Under the pieces are notes generated by a model. The model worked only from the letters and a program-made list of their open reading frames with translations. It was not told the DNA's origin and made no database searches. The position numbers and the translations under genes were made by a program. Source: Chryseobacterium indologenes (GTDB lineage Bacteria > Bacteroidota > Bacteroidia > Flavobacteriales > Weeksellaceae). Taken from it: 64,000 nt of DNA. Below are positions 39,405 through 47,704 of the stretch, piece after piece (within the stretch, counting starts at the first letter, position 1; every line of letters starts with the position of its first letter). The stretch is from NCBI GenBank assembly GCA_016025055.1, contig CP065590.1, positions 3,286,001 to 3,350,000 on the forward strand. Direction: 5' to 3'.

Positions 39405-39480
39405 ATTGCCGTTATACAACTACTATCCATACGGATATCAATATTAATAGAGGTGAGCTTTAGTCTGCCACCCAAATAAA
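39405..39480. repeat. Dispersed repeat copy A (follows heptamer array)
   Basis: It begins TTGCCGTTATACAACTACTA and contains ATCCATACGGATATCAATAT and AGAGGTGAGCTTTAG. The first 55-60 bases match copy B at 41942 closely; similarity then fades. It does not code for protein. Confidence 0.8.
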
Positions 39481-39527
39481 TTAAATACATTCACCTGGAT
39501 TTAGCTAAAACCTGAAAAATATCGGAG

Positions 39528-40403
39528 TTATTCCGCAAACTTTAAAAATAGAGCTATCAGTTCGGACTGGTCACCCTTGGGAAGGATAAAATGAAAATTT
39601 CTTTCGATGCTGAAATTTTTAATATCAACAACGGTCAGGATATTATTTTTTAATTCGGTGAGAATCGTACTGATAGAAAGAAAGGCCATGCAGTCTGAGT
39701 AAAGCAGGTAATTTTTGATACTTTCACTGCTTCCAAGCTGTATGACTGTTTTTAATTCATTGATGTTAATTCCTTTTTCTCTTAACCTGTTTTGGATAAA
39801 CTCCAATGTTCCCGAACCTTGCTCCCGGAAAATCATATCAATATCGTACAGGTCTTTGGTCTGTAAAGTTTTGTGGGCAAGTGGATGACTGGCTTTTGCA
39901 GCAAGCACAATTTCATCTGCCTTAAAGGTTTTATAGTCGAAGTAGGCAGATTGTGATTCGCCTTCTATGATTCCCAAATCAATTTTTTCTTCCTTCAGAA
40001 GAGCAGAAATAGCTTCGGTATTTCCGGTAAGAAGTTCGATCTTTATATCTTTATAATAAGTATTGAACTTGGCCAGGATTTCGGGAAGGATATATTGTGC
40101 AACCGTTGTACTGGCTCCGATAATCAATTTTCCCTTATGTTGTTGATTAACCTGGCTGATCTGAAACTCCAGATCGCGGTAAATATTCCGTATTTTTTCA
40201 GCATATTCATGCAATATTTTTCCGCTTTGTGTCAGCTGAATAGAAGTTCCCTTACGGTCAAATAGCTTGGCTCCCAGCTGAGTTTCAATTTCTTTGATGT
40301 GCTTTGTAACAGCCGGTTGTGAAATATGAAGCTCTTCTGATGCTTTTGTAAAACTTAGCCTTGATGCTACTGTATGGAAGACTTTTAATCTGTAATCGAA
40401 CAT
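39528..40403 (-). CDS. LysR-type transcriptional regulator
   Basis: From ATG 40403 (MFDYRLKVFHTVASRLSF) the protein has an N-terminal winged helix-turn-helix (TKASEELHISQPAVTKHIKEIE) and a periplasmic-binding-protein-like effector domain (GKLIIGASTTVAQYILP). It has 291 residues. The gene lies upstream of yeiH, which it probably controls, as YeiE-like regulators do; the effector is unknown. The ATG at 40466 would add 21 residues lacking family similarity. Confidence 0.9.
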   Translation of the reverse strand: MFDYRLKVFHTVASRLSFTKASEELHISQPAVTKHIKEIETQLGAKLFDRKGTSIQLTQSGKILHEYAEKIRNIYRDLEFQISQVNQQHKGKLIIGASTTVAQYILPEILAKFNTYYKDIKIELLTGNTEAISALLKEEKIDLGIIEGESQSAYFDYKTFKADEIVLAAKASHPLAHKTLQTKDLYDIDMIFREQGSGTLEFIQNRLREKGININELKTVIQLGSSESIKNYLLYSDCMAFLSISTILTELKNNILTVVDIKNFSIERNFHFILPKGDQSELIALFLKFAE

Positions 40404-40478
40404 AACGCAAAAGTACGGATTATAGTTGGAAATAGGGAGACACGATACTCTAGGGATAACCGTCAACCAGCAAAAAAA

Positions 40479-41786
40479 CTATAAGAAATCAGAAATAGAC
40501 CTGTCCTGCTGACTTTCATATCTGCGGTTCTTGGCTTCTCCAATTTTTTGTTTAGTGTAAATACTGTTGTGCCCCGAAAGAAGATAAGAAACAACACAGG
40601 CGATAGCTACATAAACACCGCATTCGGCTCCAAATAATTCTATCCCCATTAGCATACAGGCCAAAGGAGTATTGGTGGCTCCGGCAAATACAGCAACAAA
40701 GCCCATTCCCGCCAGCAGACCGAAAGGAAGTGGAATAAATAATGATAATGCGCTGCCTAAAGTAGCTCCGATAAAGAATAAAGGTGTGACTTCCCCTCCT
40801 TTAAATCCTGCTGAAAGTGTGATAATGGTAAAAATCATCTTTAAGGCGAAATCATATAATGGAAGCTGCTTTTCGAATGATTCCACAATAATCGGAACCC
40901 CTAATCCGATATATCGGGTCGTTCCCATGATCAGGACCGCTAAAGCGATGATCGTTCCTCCAACAATAGGCCGTAGAGGAGGATATGTAATCTTAGACTT
41001 GAAAATAGCACCCGCCCAATGAATAATTTTACTGAACGCTGCTGCGCAGATTCCAAATACAATTCCTGCCAGGATACTGTAAACAATAGGTAAAAACTCA
41101 GGTTTTGGAATAAGATCGATATGGTAATGTGTATGTGTCACATTCCAGAGATTCGTGATCCAATCTGCGAGAATAGCCGAAGCAAAAGCAGGAAAAATGG
41201 CAGTGTATCGTATTCTTCCGATCAGAAAAACTTCAAGTCCGAACACAGCTCCTGCGAGCGGAGTTCCGAACACAGAGCCAAAACCTGCAGCAATGGTGGA
41301 AATAATTAATACTTTTCTTTCGTTTCTGTCAAGTTTAAACGGTTTTGTCAGTTGGTCAGCAATAGCACCGGCCATTTGAAGAGCGGTACCTTCACGACCT
41401 GCCGAACCTCCAAAAAAATGAGTGGCAATGGTTCCAAGATAGACGAAAGGCGCCATTTTCAATGGAATAATACGCTGGGGATCATGAATGGTATCGATCA
41501 GTAGGTTATTCCCCGCCTCTACGTCTTTTCCCCAATAATAATATAAAAGTCCGATGAGAAAACCGGCGACAGGAAGCAAGGCAACCAGCCAGATATGATT
41601 TTCTCTGAACCGGGTAGCCCATTCCAGAGATTGCAAAAATCCTGCAGAAGCTGTTCCTACCAATACCCCGATAATAGTACTGATCAGCAGCCATTTAAAA
41701 ATATAGGGCAGTGCCGGAAATTTCCTGAAGAAAAAATAAGTGTGAAAAACTGCTTTTTTACCAAGTGTCCGTTGATGTTTTGACAT
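40479..41786 (-). CDS. CLC-type fluoride/proton antiporter
   Basis: A 435-residue CLC family membrane protein. The sequences EAGNNLLID (in place of the chloride-type GSGIP selectivity motif), GGSAGREGTALQM and AGFKGGEVTPLFFIGATLG fit the fluoride-specific CLC-F branch. The decisive point is the fluoride riboswitch in its 5' UTR (41821-41879). It exports F- in exchange for protons and protects from fluoride. It ends 75 bp upstream of the LysR gene on the same strand. Confidence 0.88.
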   Translation of the reverse strand: MSKHQRTLGKKAVFHTYFFFRKFPALPYIFKWLLISTIIGVLVGTASAGFLQSLEWATRFRENHIWLVALLPVAGFLIGLLYYYWGKDVEAGNNLLIDTIHDPQRIIPLKMAPFVYLGTIATHFFGGSAGREGTALQMAGAIADQLTKPFKLDRNERKVLIISTIAAGFGSVFGTPLAGAVFGLEVFLIGRIRYTAIFPAFASAILADWITNLWNVTHTHYHIDLIPKPEFLPIVYSILAGIVFGICAAAFSKIIHWAGAIFKSKITYPPLRPIVGGTIIALAVLIMGTTRYIGLGVPIIVESFEKQLPLYDFALKMIFTIITLSAGFKGGEVTPLFFIGATLGSALSLFIPLPFGLLAGMGFVAVFAGATNTPLACMLMGIELFGAECGVYVAIACVVSYLLSGHNSIYTKQKIGEAKNRRYESQQDRSISDFL

Positions 41787-41792
41787 AATAAT

Positions 41793-41828
41793 CCTGATTA
41801 GTTATTGTTAATAATCTCTCAATCAGGC
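41793..41828 (-). promoter_or_regulatory. Expression-platform hairpin of the fluoride riboswitch
   Basis: CCTGATT at the 3' end of the aptamer can pair with AATCAGG (41799-41793), which lies seven bases before the ATG at 41786. Formation of this stem would compete with the aptamer and occlude the start region, suggesting control of translation rather than termination. No U-rich terminator is present. Confidence 0.55.
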
Positions 41829-41879
41829 GTCATCAGCTTCTGTAAAGCGGTTGGGTAAGGAAGAACACCATTTCCTTTT
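41821..41879 (-). promoter_or_regulatory. Fluoride riboswitch (crcB motif)
   Basis: Read on the minus strand, the sequence contains GGAAATGGTGTTCTTCC, ACCCAACCGCT and AGCTGATGACGCCT, the conserved segments of the fluoride aptamer in correct order and spacing. It is directly upstream of a CLC-type transporter gene, a known partner of this riboswitch. Recognition is by consensus from memory; the match is strong. Confidence 0.92.
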
Positions 41880-41900
41880 GGTACTGCAAATATATGAATT

Positions 41901-41941
41901 AAGATAAAAAGATAAAAGATAAAAGATAAAAGATAAAAGAT
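41901..41941. repeat. Short tandem heptamer array (AAAAGAT, about 5 copies)
   Basis: Four perfect copies are preceded by one with an extra A and a partial copy. It is the same unit and orientation as the array at 39315. Confidence 0.9.
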
Positions 41942-42048
41942 CTTGCCGTTACACCACTATTATCCATACGGATATCAATATCAATAGAGGTGGGCTTTAG
42001 CCCACCCAAATTGGTAAAAACATTCCCCGGGCTTTAGCCCAAGCTTAG
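41942..42048. repeat. Dispersed repeat copy B with GGGCTTTAGCCC palindromes
   Basis: It matches copy A (39405) over about 55 bases and extends into GGTGGGCTTTAGCCCACC and CGGGCTTTAGCCC, two short palindromes. The repeat stands upstream of the fluoride riboswitch and downstream of the GLPGLI gene. Confidence 0.8.
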
Positions 42049-42063
42049 AAATGAAGCAAGTTT

Positions 42064-42903
42064 TTAATATATCGGGTAATGTATAGCCTTATCGATTTCA
42101 AGGGGATTGTTATATTTTCTGATCACCTCCTGCATACTTTTCGTTTGTGTATTCAGCTCATCAACATTATGTATTTCTTTTCCGTTGATATTGATTTTTA
42201 AATCATTATCTGTTTTGCTGAAGTTATTTCTTTCGTAGGCGAAAGGGTCATTATAGAATTCCATCATCAGCTTATGCTTTTGTTTTTCGTTAATAGGAAT
42301 GGCTTTATTTCCGAAGTTAGATTCCACGAAAGATTCTGTGGAATAGCTCTGGGGAAGTTTCTGGCTTTTAATGAGATTGTAGATGAAATTTTTCTTTGTA
42401 TCTGATAATTCAAAAATTAAACCGGGAAGTCCGCGAAATTTAAACGGGCCTTCATTAAAAGGAATATCTCTACAGAACCAGGCCGTCCAGCTTCTTCCTC
42501 CGAAATTTGCTGTTGCTTTTTGCAGGTTATAATGTTCTGCTTTCTTAGTTTCATCAGAAATATTCCAACTGATCTTATCGGTTGTTTTAAAAGTATAGTA
42601 TCCCCGTTTTATATTGATGTAATTTTCGTGATCAAAAGAATTGATTTTTCTTTTGACGATCTGACCAGACATATCAGTATACTCGGAATTCATCCCGAAT
42701 TTTTTGTTCAAAGAATCGGTAATCGCCAGGTTCTGACAATAAAATTTCACTTCTTTAGGGCCGATGTCTAATACCATATTCAATTTTTCAGGCATCATAT
42801 CTGTAGAGTCCATTTTGTATTGCAACTCGTAGATAAATCTATTAGTCTGTGCGTGGATGAAAGCGATCATCAGCAAAGCAAAGATTGAGAAACTATTTTT
42901 CAT
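42064..42903 (-). CDS. GLPGLI family protein
   Basis: A 279-residue secreted protein with signal peptide (ending FIHAQ) and the family-defining FRGLPGLIFEL near residue 160. The surrounding beta-rich sequence (DIPFNEGPFKF, WNISDET) is typical. The family is restricted to Bacteroidetes, often in many paralogues; the role is unknown. It is transcribed alone. Confidence 0.92.
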   Translation of the reverse strand: MKNSFSIFALLMIAFIHAQTNRFIYELQYKMDSTDMMPEKLNMVLDIGPKEVKFYCQNLAITDSLNKKFGMNSEYTDMSGQIVKRKINSFDHENYINIKRGYYTFKTTDKISWNISDETKKAEHYNLQKATANFGGRSWTAWFCRDIPFNEGPFKFRGLPGLIFELSDTKKNFIYNLIKSQKLPQSYSTESFVESNFGNKAIPINEKQKHKLMMEFYNDPFAYERNNFSKTDNDLKININGKEIHNVDELNTQTKSMQEVIRKYNNPLEIDKAIHYPIY

Positions 42904-42943
42904 CTTATGAATGTGAATGGTGTAAGTTTTCGAAGTTGAGATG

Positions 42944-43411
42944 TTATAAAAAAGGCTTCATTTCATCCTCAATCTGTGTTCTCAGCTCCATCAGGCGTTT
43001 GGCATACATTTCCTGCTGTTTTTCTTCTTCTGTGGTTGGAACCCATTTCGGAACAGGAAGTTTTTTGCCGTTTTCATCTACGGCAACAAATACAATAATG
43101 CAGTGTGTCTTTTTATCAAATGTAGGCTGCTTAAGGTTTCTTGAAAACACATTGATGGCAATATGCATACTTGATGTTCCGGTATAAATAACCTGAGCAT
43201 CTACTTTTACTACTTCTCCGATTTTAATCGGTTCATAAAAGCGGATTCCTCCTACATACACCGTTACTGAATAATTTCCGCTCCATGTCGTAGCACAGGC
43301 ATATCCTGCCTGATCAATCCATTTCATTACACTTCCTCCATGTACATTTCCTCCGTAGTTAACGTCTGAAGGCTCTGAAATAAACTGAAAAGTAATTGGT
43401 TTGTTCTCCAT
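42944..43411 (-). CDS. Acyl-CoA thioesterase (YciA-like hotdog)
   Basis: A 155-residue hotdog-fold protein with NYGGNVHGGSVMKWIDQAGYACA, where the Asn-x-His/Gly-Gly-x-Met pattern and the Asp are typical for acyl-CoA hydrolases of the YciA/ACOT type. It hydrolyses acyl-CoA to free acid and CoA. The C-terminal 30 residues are charged and helical. No operon partner is evident; the GLPGLI gene follows at 40 bp. Confidence 0.88.
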   Translation of the reverse strand: MENKPITFQFISEPSDVNYGGNVHGGSVMKWIDQAGYACATTWSGNYSVTVYVGGIRFYEPIKIGEVVKVDAQVIYTGTSSMHIAINVFSRNLKQPTFDKKTHCIIVFVAVDENGKKLPVPKWVPTTEEEKQQEMYAKRLMELRTQIEDEMKPFL

Positions 43412-43531
43412 CTTTATAAAATTTGAATAAAGTTATTTAATAATTTTTAAAGTTTTAGATTAAATCCTACTTTTGAAAGACGAAACGTATTAACGAGAAT
43501 TTTTAACACAATAAAAGACTTAGAAATTGTA

Positions 43532-43885
43532 ATGAAGAAAGTATTCTATCTCAACACATGTGATACCTGCAGAAAAATTTTAGCACAATTTGACCTTACA
43601 GACTGGGAACTTCGTGAAATCAAAAAAGAGCCGGTCACAAAAGAAGAGCTTGCAGAAATGTATAAGAAAACAAAATCATATGAAGCTTTATTCAGTAAAA
43701 AATCAACTCAGATCAAGGTAAGAGGGTTAGATGTAAAAGCTTTAACTGAAAAGGATTTTAAAGAACTATTATCAGACCATTATACTTTTTTGAAAAGACC
43801 GGTTTTTCTAACTGACAAAGAAATATTTGTCGGCAATGACAAGAAGAATGTAGAGGCATTGCAGGAGTTTTTTAATGGTAAGTAA
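43532..43885 (+). CDS. ArsC/Spx-family thioredoxin-fold protein
   Basis: A 117-residue ArsC-family protein with LNTCDTCRKIL (CxxC) near the N-terminus and LLSDHYTFLKRPVFLTDKEIFVG near the C-terminus. The Arg-Pro pair in LKRPVF is the family signature. Members are glutaredoxin-dependent reductases or Spx-like regulators; true arsenate reduction is not implied. Not linked to other arsenic genes. Confidence 0.85.
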   Translation: MKKVFYLNTCDTCRKILAQFDLTDWELREIKKEPVTKEELAEMYKKTKSYEALFSKKSTQIKVRGLDVKALTEKDFKELLSDHYTFLKRPVFLTDKEIFVGNDKKNVEALQEFFNGK

Positions 43886-43926
43886 ATCTTCCATCTTAGG
43901 ATTTCATTTTTTAAAAAGCTGAAAAA

Positions 43927-44376
43927 TTGATTAGTAGAGCAATTATTATCATCTCTTTGTTTTTGAACATTTATGGCAATGCTCAGAATAAAGCCGTAAT
44001 GAAATCTCCAAAACGGGTTGAGAATAATAAAGCCCTGGATACATTGGGCTACCTCAAAACTTTTGAAGCGAATAAAGCAGAATATATAGGCAAAAACTTT
44101 TCTTATTTGTTATCAAAAATGAAAAAGCTGCAGCCGCAAACAATTTGGAGCGTTCCGAATTCAATGGATAGTACTGTGGTTACAAAATCTTTGTTTAGAT
44201 TTTCTGATATCAATTATCCTGTCATGAATGAGACAAAAATGCTGATTACATGGGAAACGGAATTGCCTTTTAAAACTGTTAACTTTAATAATCAAAGGAA
44301 CAAGTTTTATTTCTCGCAACCTGAAAGGCAGTTTTACGGATCTAAAATTGTAAGAAATATTTTAGTATATAGATAA
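43927..44376 (+). CDS. Secreted protein of unknown function
   Basis: A 149-residue protein with signal peptide (IIIISLFLNIYGNAQ) starting at TTG 43927. The mature part is basic and ends in beta-rich segments (MLITWETELPFKTVNF, KFYFSQPERQFYGSKIVR). No family recognised. The non-ATG start is an assumption; no ATG gives an intact signal peptide. A terminator follows. Confidence 0.6.
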   Translation: MISRAIIIISLFLNIYGNAQNKAVMKSPKRVENNKALDTLGYLKTFEANKAEYIGKNFSYLLSKMKKLQPQTIWSVPNSMDSTVVTKSLFRFSDINYPVMNETKMLITWETELPFKTVNFNNQRNKFYFSQPERQFYGSKIVRNILVYR

Positions 44377-44395
44377 GCAAACCAGAACAGACAAG

Positions 44396-44422
44396 CGCTA
44401 CAGAATATCTGTAGCGTTTTTT
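44396..44422 (+). terminator. Terminator after the secreted protein
   Basis: CGCTACAGA pairs with TCTGTAGCG around ATA, followed by six T. Confidence 0.9.
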
Positions 44423-44461
44423 ATTGCTTTTTTTGTAAGTTGTTGATTTGCAGTTTGTGTA

Positions 44462-44492
44462 TTGGTGTCTTGAGTTTGAATTCCTATATTTG
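44462..44492 (+). promoter_or_regulatory. Promoter of GG peptide 3
   Basis: TTG at 44462-44464 and TATATTTG at 44485-44492 are 20 nt apart; ATG at 44513. Confidence 0.65.
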
Positions 44493-44512
44493 TAACTACC
44501 AAAAACAAAACT

Positions 44513-44695
44513 ATGAAAACACAGTTTCTAAAAACAAGAATTCTGAGAAGATCAGAATTAAAACAAATTAACGGAGGAATTGGTCCCCTGAATTCGTGCA
44601 ACGTCCTATGTCCCGGTGGTGGGGTTGTTTCAACAAGACCGGGAATAGGAGATGTTTGCAATTCAGACAGATCCGTCTGTTGTATCTGCTATTAA
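44513..44695 (+). CDS. GG-leader Cys-rich peptide 3
   Basis: A 60-residue peptide with leader ending LRRSELKQINGG and a core with six Cys (NSCNVLC, DVCN, SVCCIC). The core differs from peptides 1 and 2, but leader form, length and Cys number agree. It ends with a Cys-Tyr terminus and is followed by a strong terminator. Probably exported after Gly-Gly cleavage; function unknown. Confidence 0.7.
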   Translation: MKTQFLKTRILRRSELKQINGGIGPLNSCNVLCPGGGVVSTRPGIGDVCNSDRSVCCICY

Positions 44696-44752
44696 TTATC
44701 AGGATATAGGGTAGAATAGTATTGCCTTTTGTAGACCCTGAGGTCCTTATCA

Positions 44753-44789
44753 TAAAAAAGGATGTTCTTCGATAAGAACATCCTTTTTC
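44753..44789. terminator. Bidirectional terminator between GG peptide 3 and gcvT
   Basis: AGGATGTTCTT and AAGAACATCCT form an 11-bp stem with CGAT loop, flanked by A and T runs. Confidence 0.9.
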
Positions 44790-44807
44790 TATATAGAAAA
44801 TAAACCA

Positions 44808-45884
44808 TTACACAAAAGGAGCTTTCACTACTTTTGCAGGAATGTTTTTGTTTCTTACCTGGATAAAGATTTCAGAACCTAATTTGAAATGGGGCTTGTC
44901 CACATAAGCAAGACCTAATCCTATTTTTTTCATCGGAGACTGTGTTCCCGAAGTTACTTTCCCGATCACATTACCTTCAGCATCTACAACAGGGTAGTCA
45001 TGTCTTGGTACTCCTTTGTCCTGTAATTCGAATCCAACCAATTTTCTGGTCACTCCTTCTTCTTTTTGTTTTGCAAAAATATCTTTAGAAACAAAATCTT
45101 TATCAAATTTAGTGATCCATCCCAGACCTGCTTCAATGGGAGACGTTGTATCATCAATATCATTACCGTAAAGGCAGAACCCTTTTTCTAACCTTAAAGT
45201 ATCTCTAGCTGCCAGTCCGCAAGGAATAATCCCTTCTTCCTCACCTGCTTTCAGAATTTCATCCCACAGTTTTTCAGCGCTTTCATTGTTAAAATAGATC
45301 TCAAAACCTCCGCTTCCGGTGTAACCTGTATTGGAGATGATCACGTCATTCACTCCGGCAACGCTTCCCACTGTAAAATGGTAGTAAGGAATTTCCGAAA
45401 GATTCACATCGGTAAGTTTCTGAAGAATTTCCGTAGCCTTAGGGCCCTGGATTGCCAATAAAGACATATCGTCAGAAGCATTGGTCATTTTCGCCCCGAA
45501 AGTGTTATATTTTGAAATATGATTCCAGTCTTTTTCAATATTGGAAGCATTCACAACCACGAAATACTTATCATCATCCATTTTGTAAACGATAAGGTCG
45601 TCCACAATTCCTCCGTTTTCGTTCGGAAGACAAGAATACTGAGCTTTTCCATTTTCAAGAGCATCAACATTATTGGTAGTCACCAATTGTAAAAGGTCTT
45701 TTGAACCCGGTCCTTCGATGAAAAATTGTCCCATGTGTGATACATCAAACAATCCTGCTTTCTCTCTTACTGCAAAATGTTCTTCCGTAACTCCTGAATA
45801 TTGTACAGGCATTTCAAAACCTGCGAAAGGTACGATCTTAGCTCCCAGAGAAGCATGTTTGTCGTACAAGGCTGTTTTCTTCAT
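44808..45884 (-). CDS. gcvT: Aminomethyltransferase (glycine cleavage T protein)
   Basis: A 358-residue T protein with [29 protein letters not shown] at the start, [21 protein letters not shown] and [15 protein letters not shown], the folate-binding and catalytic segments. It releases ammonia and passes the one-carbon unit to tetrahydrofolate. The C-terminal barrel includes [21 protein letters not shown]. It follows a secreted-protein gene on the same strand. Confidence 0.96.
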   Translation of the reverse strand: MKKTALYDKHASLGAKIVPFAGFEMPVQYSGVTEEHFAVREKAGLFDVSHMGQFFIEGPGSKDLLQLVTTNNVDALENGKAQYSCLPNENGGIVDDLIVYKMDDDKYFVVVNASNIEKDWNHISKYNTFGAKMTNASDDMSLLAIQGPKATEILQKLTDVNLSEIPYYHFTVGSVAGVNDVIISNTGYTGSGGFEIYFNNESAEKLWDEILKAGEEEGIIPCGLAARDTLRLEKGFCLYGNDIDDTTSPIEAGLGWITKFDKDFVSKDIFAKQKEEGVTRKLVGFELQDKGVPRHDYPVVDAEGNVIGKVTSGTQSPMKKIGLGLAYVDKPHFKLGSEIFIQVRNKNIPAKVVKAPFV

Positions 45885-45893
45885 ATTTACTTT

Positions 45894-46364
45894 TTATTTC
45901 TTTATTTTAAAACTGTTAAAAGTCTCGTTAAACAGAGTCATATAGTTTCCGTTCCAGAATTTCTGACCGCAATTGATGCTCACCAGATACAGGTCTTTTT
46001 CCCTTTGGAAAGCCCTGGTAATCCAGAATAGTTTTTCTTTTTCATCAAAATACTCGTAAAAATATTCTGTATATCCTTTCTTGCTTCTGTTTTCTTTTAC
46101 CTTATTTTCGGGCTCTTCTGATTTATAGAGAGCGAGAATGAATTTCTTCATTTCTTCCTTAGGAAGTGCCAGATCATGGTATTCCGAAATGGTAATGGCC
46201 CCGATTTCATTAGTCGGAAAAATATTGACAATATCACTGTCATTGGTAGATCTCCAGCCTTGCGGAATATTGATGGAGTAATTCGGGCTATCATATACCT
46301 GTGCCTTTTGAGCAAAAAACAGACATCCCGTCAGAAAAGCGGTTACAAGGAATATTTTTTTCAT
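45894..46364 (-). CDS. Secreted PsbP/Mog1-like protein, unknown
   Basis: A 156-residue protein with signal peptide (MKKIFLVTAFLTGCLFFAQ) and mature sequence NYSINIPQGWRSTNDSDIVNIFP, then TISEYHDL, which resembles the small Mog1/PsbP-fold periplasmic proteins. It ends LFNETFNSFKIKK. It lies between idi and gcvT, 2 bp from the former, and may be co-transcribed with both. The fold call is inference. Confidence 0.65.
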   Translation of the reverse strand: MKKIFLVTAFLTGCLFFAQKAQVYDSPNYSINIPQGWRSTNDSDIVNIFPTNEIGAITISEYHDLALPKEEMKKFILALYKSEEPENKVKENRSKKGYTEYFYEYFDEKEKLFWITRAFQREKDLYLVSINCGQKFWNGNYMTLFNETFNSFKIKK

Positions 46365-46366
46365 CG

Positions 46367-46876
46367 TTAAAAATGGTGTTTGTATTCTTCAAGGATAATT
46401 TTGAACCATTCCGTGAAATTTTCCGGAGTTTCGGCTATTTCTTTATCCAAATCGGTAAGAGAAATAAATCGTACTTCTTCTACCTCTTCTTTATTTAAAT
46501 TAAAATCAGATTCATGATTCCCCACAAATACATGGTCAAGCTCATGTTCCCAAAGACCTCCTCCAACATCTGCTTTGTAAATGAAATTGAATTTTTCCGT
46601 AAGCTCGGCTTCAATTCCCAGTTCCTCTTTCAGCCTGCGGGTAGCGCCTTCAAGATAAGTTTCTTCCTCTCTCGGATGTGAACATACAGCATTGGTCCAT
46701 TGATTGGGAGAATGGTATTTTCCTGAAGCTCTTTTCTGAAGAAGCATTTCACCTTTACTGTTGAAGAGAAACACGGAGAAAGCACGGTGCAACAAGCCAT
46801 TGATATGTGCCTGTTGTTTTTCCATCAGACCCAAGACTTCATCTTCAGGGTTTACTAAAACTACAAATTCTTCCAT
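46367..46876 (-). CDS. idi: Isopentenyl-diphosphate delta-isomerase
   Basis: A 169-residue Nudix-type IDI with NQWTNAVCSHPREEE (active-site Cys and metal-binding His), Nudix-like RRLKEELGIEAEL and GLWEHELDHVFVG with the second conserved Glu/His set. It interconverts IPP and DMAPP for isoprenoid synthesis, which includes menaquinone. It is first of a minus-strand run idi-secreted protein-gcvT. Confidence 0.94.
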   Translation of the reverse strand: MEEFVVLVNPEDEVLGLMEKQQAHINGLLHRAFSVFLFNSKGEMLLQKRASGKYHSPNQWTNAVCSHPREEETYLEGATRRLKEELGIEAELTEKFNFIYKADVGGGLWEHELDHVFVGNHESDFNLNKEEVEEVRFISLTDLDKEIAETPENFTEWFKIILEEYKHHF

Positions 46877-47186
46877 TCCTACAAATGTAAGTGTAATAAA
46901 TGTATTTTGGAAATTTTTAGATAAACATCATGTTTTTGCTGGGTGAAAGGCAAAAATAAAGCGGCATTCTGAATATTTGTTGAACTCTATACCAATAAAT
47001 GATTGAACTTCCGTGAAGATCCGCTACTGACCATTTTATTCATCAATTAAACCCCGAAAACGAAAATTTTTAATCAAAACCAATAAAAAAACGAATAAAA
47101 TGTTTATATTATTCTTTAAATACAAGTTTTTATAGTATAATTTTAATATAAACTAAGATTAATCTGTCTGATATATTCAAAAGCCT
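46877..47186. other. Divergent intergenic region, only promoters expected
   Basis: AT-rich, about 310 bp between idi and the HAD gene. No ORF or hairpin of note other than the promoter element at 47187. Confidence 0.5.
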
Positions 47187-47194
47187 TAACTTTG
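47187..47194 (+). promoter_or_regulatory. -7 promoter element for the HAD gene
   Basis: TAACTTTG matches TAnnTTTG, 17 nt before the ATG at 47212. Confidence 0.5.
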
Positions 47195-47211
47195 TTACTT
47201 AATGTTAACGG

Positions 47212-47622
47212 ATGGAATTAGAATACATAGAGCATTTAAGTCCTATTCTTAAGGACGGAGTTAAAAATTACTTAATAGACATAGACGGAACCATTACAGA
47301 TGACGTTCCCAATGAAGAACCGGAAAGAATGGTTACCTGTGAACCTTATCCCGATGCATTGGCTACCGTTAATAAGTGGTATGATGAAGGACACCAGATC
47401 TGTTTCTTCACATCTAGAACCGAAAATCTAAAACAAATTACAATTGACTGGCTGGATAAACATGGGTTCAAATACCATAGCGTACTCTGCGGGAAGCCAA
47501 GAGGGGGAAATTATCACTGGATAGATAATCACCTTGTAAGAGCTACACGATATAAAGGTAGATTTACAGATTTGGTAGAAAAACAAGTGACTATTGAAGT
47601 TTTCAAAGAAGACGGAGAATAA
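47212..47622 (+). CDS. HAD-superfamily phosphatase-like protein
   Basis: A 136-residue protein with the HAD motif LIDIDGTITDD near residue 22 and FFTSRTENLKQIT (motif II, Thr-Ser) near 65; GGNYHWIDNHLVRATRYKG holds the acidic third motif. It lacks a cap domain and is short for the family. Homologues are sometimes labelled phosphoheptose isomerase, which the sequence does not support. It precedes the dehydrogenase gene by 82 bp. Confidence 0.75.
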   Translation: MELEYIEHLSPILKDGVKNYLIDIDGTITDDVPNEEPERMVTCEPYPDALATVNKWYDEGHQICFFTSRTENLKQITIDWLDKHGFKYHSVLCGKPRGGNYHWIDNHLVRATRYKGRFTDLVEKQVTIEVFKEDGE

Positions 47623-47704
47623 AATATAACTGAGAGATTTAAAGATTAAATGTGGTGTATACTTTAATTTTTAAATCTTTTTACTTTTTAATATACGAGT
47701 ATTT

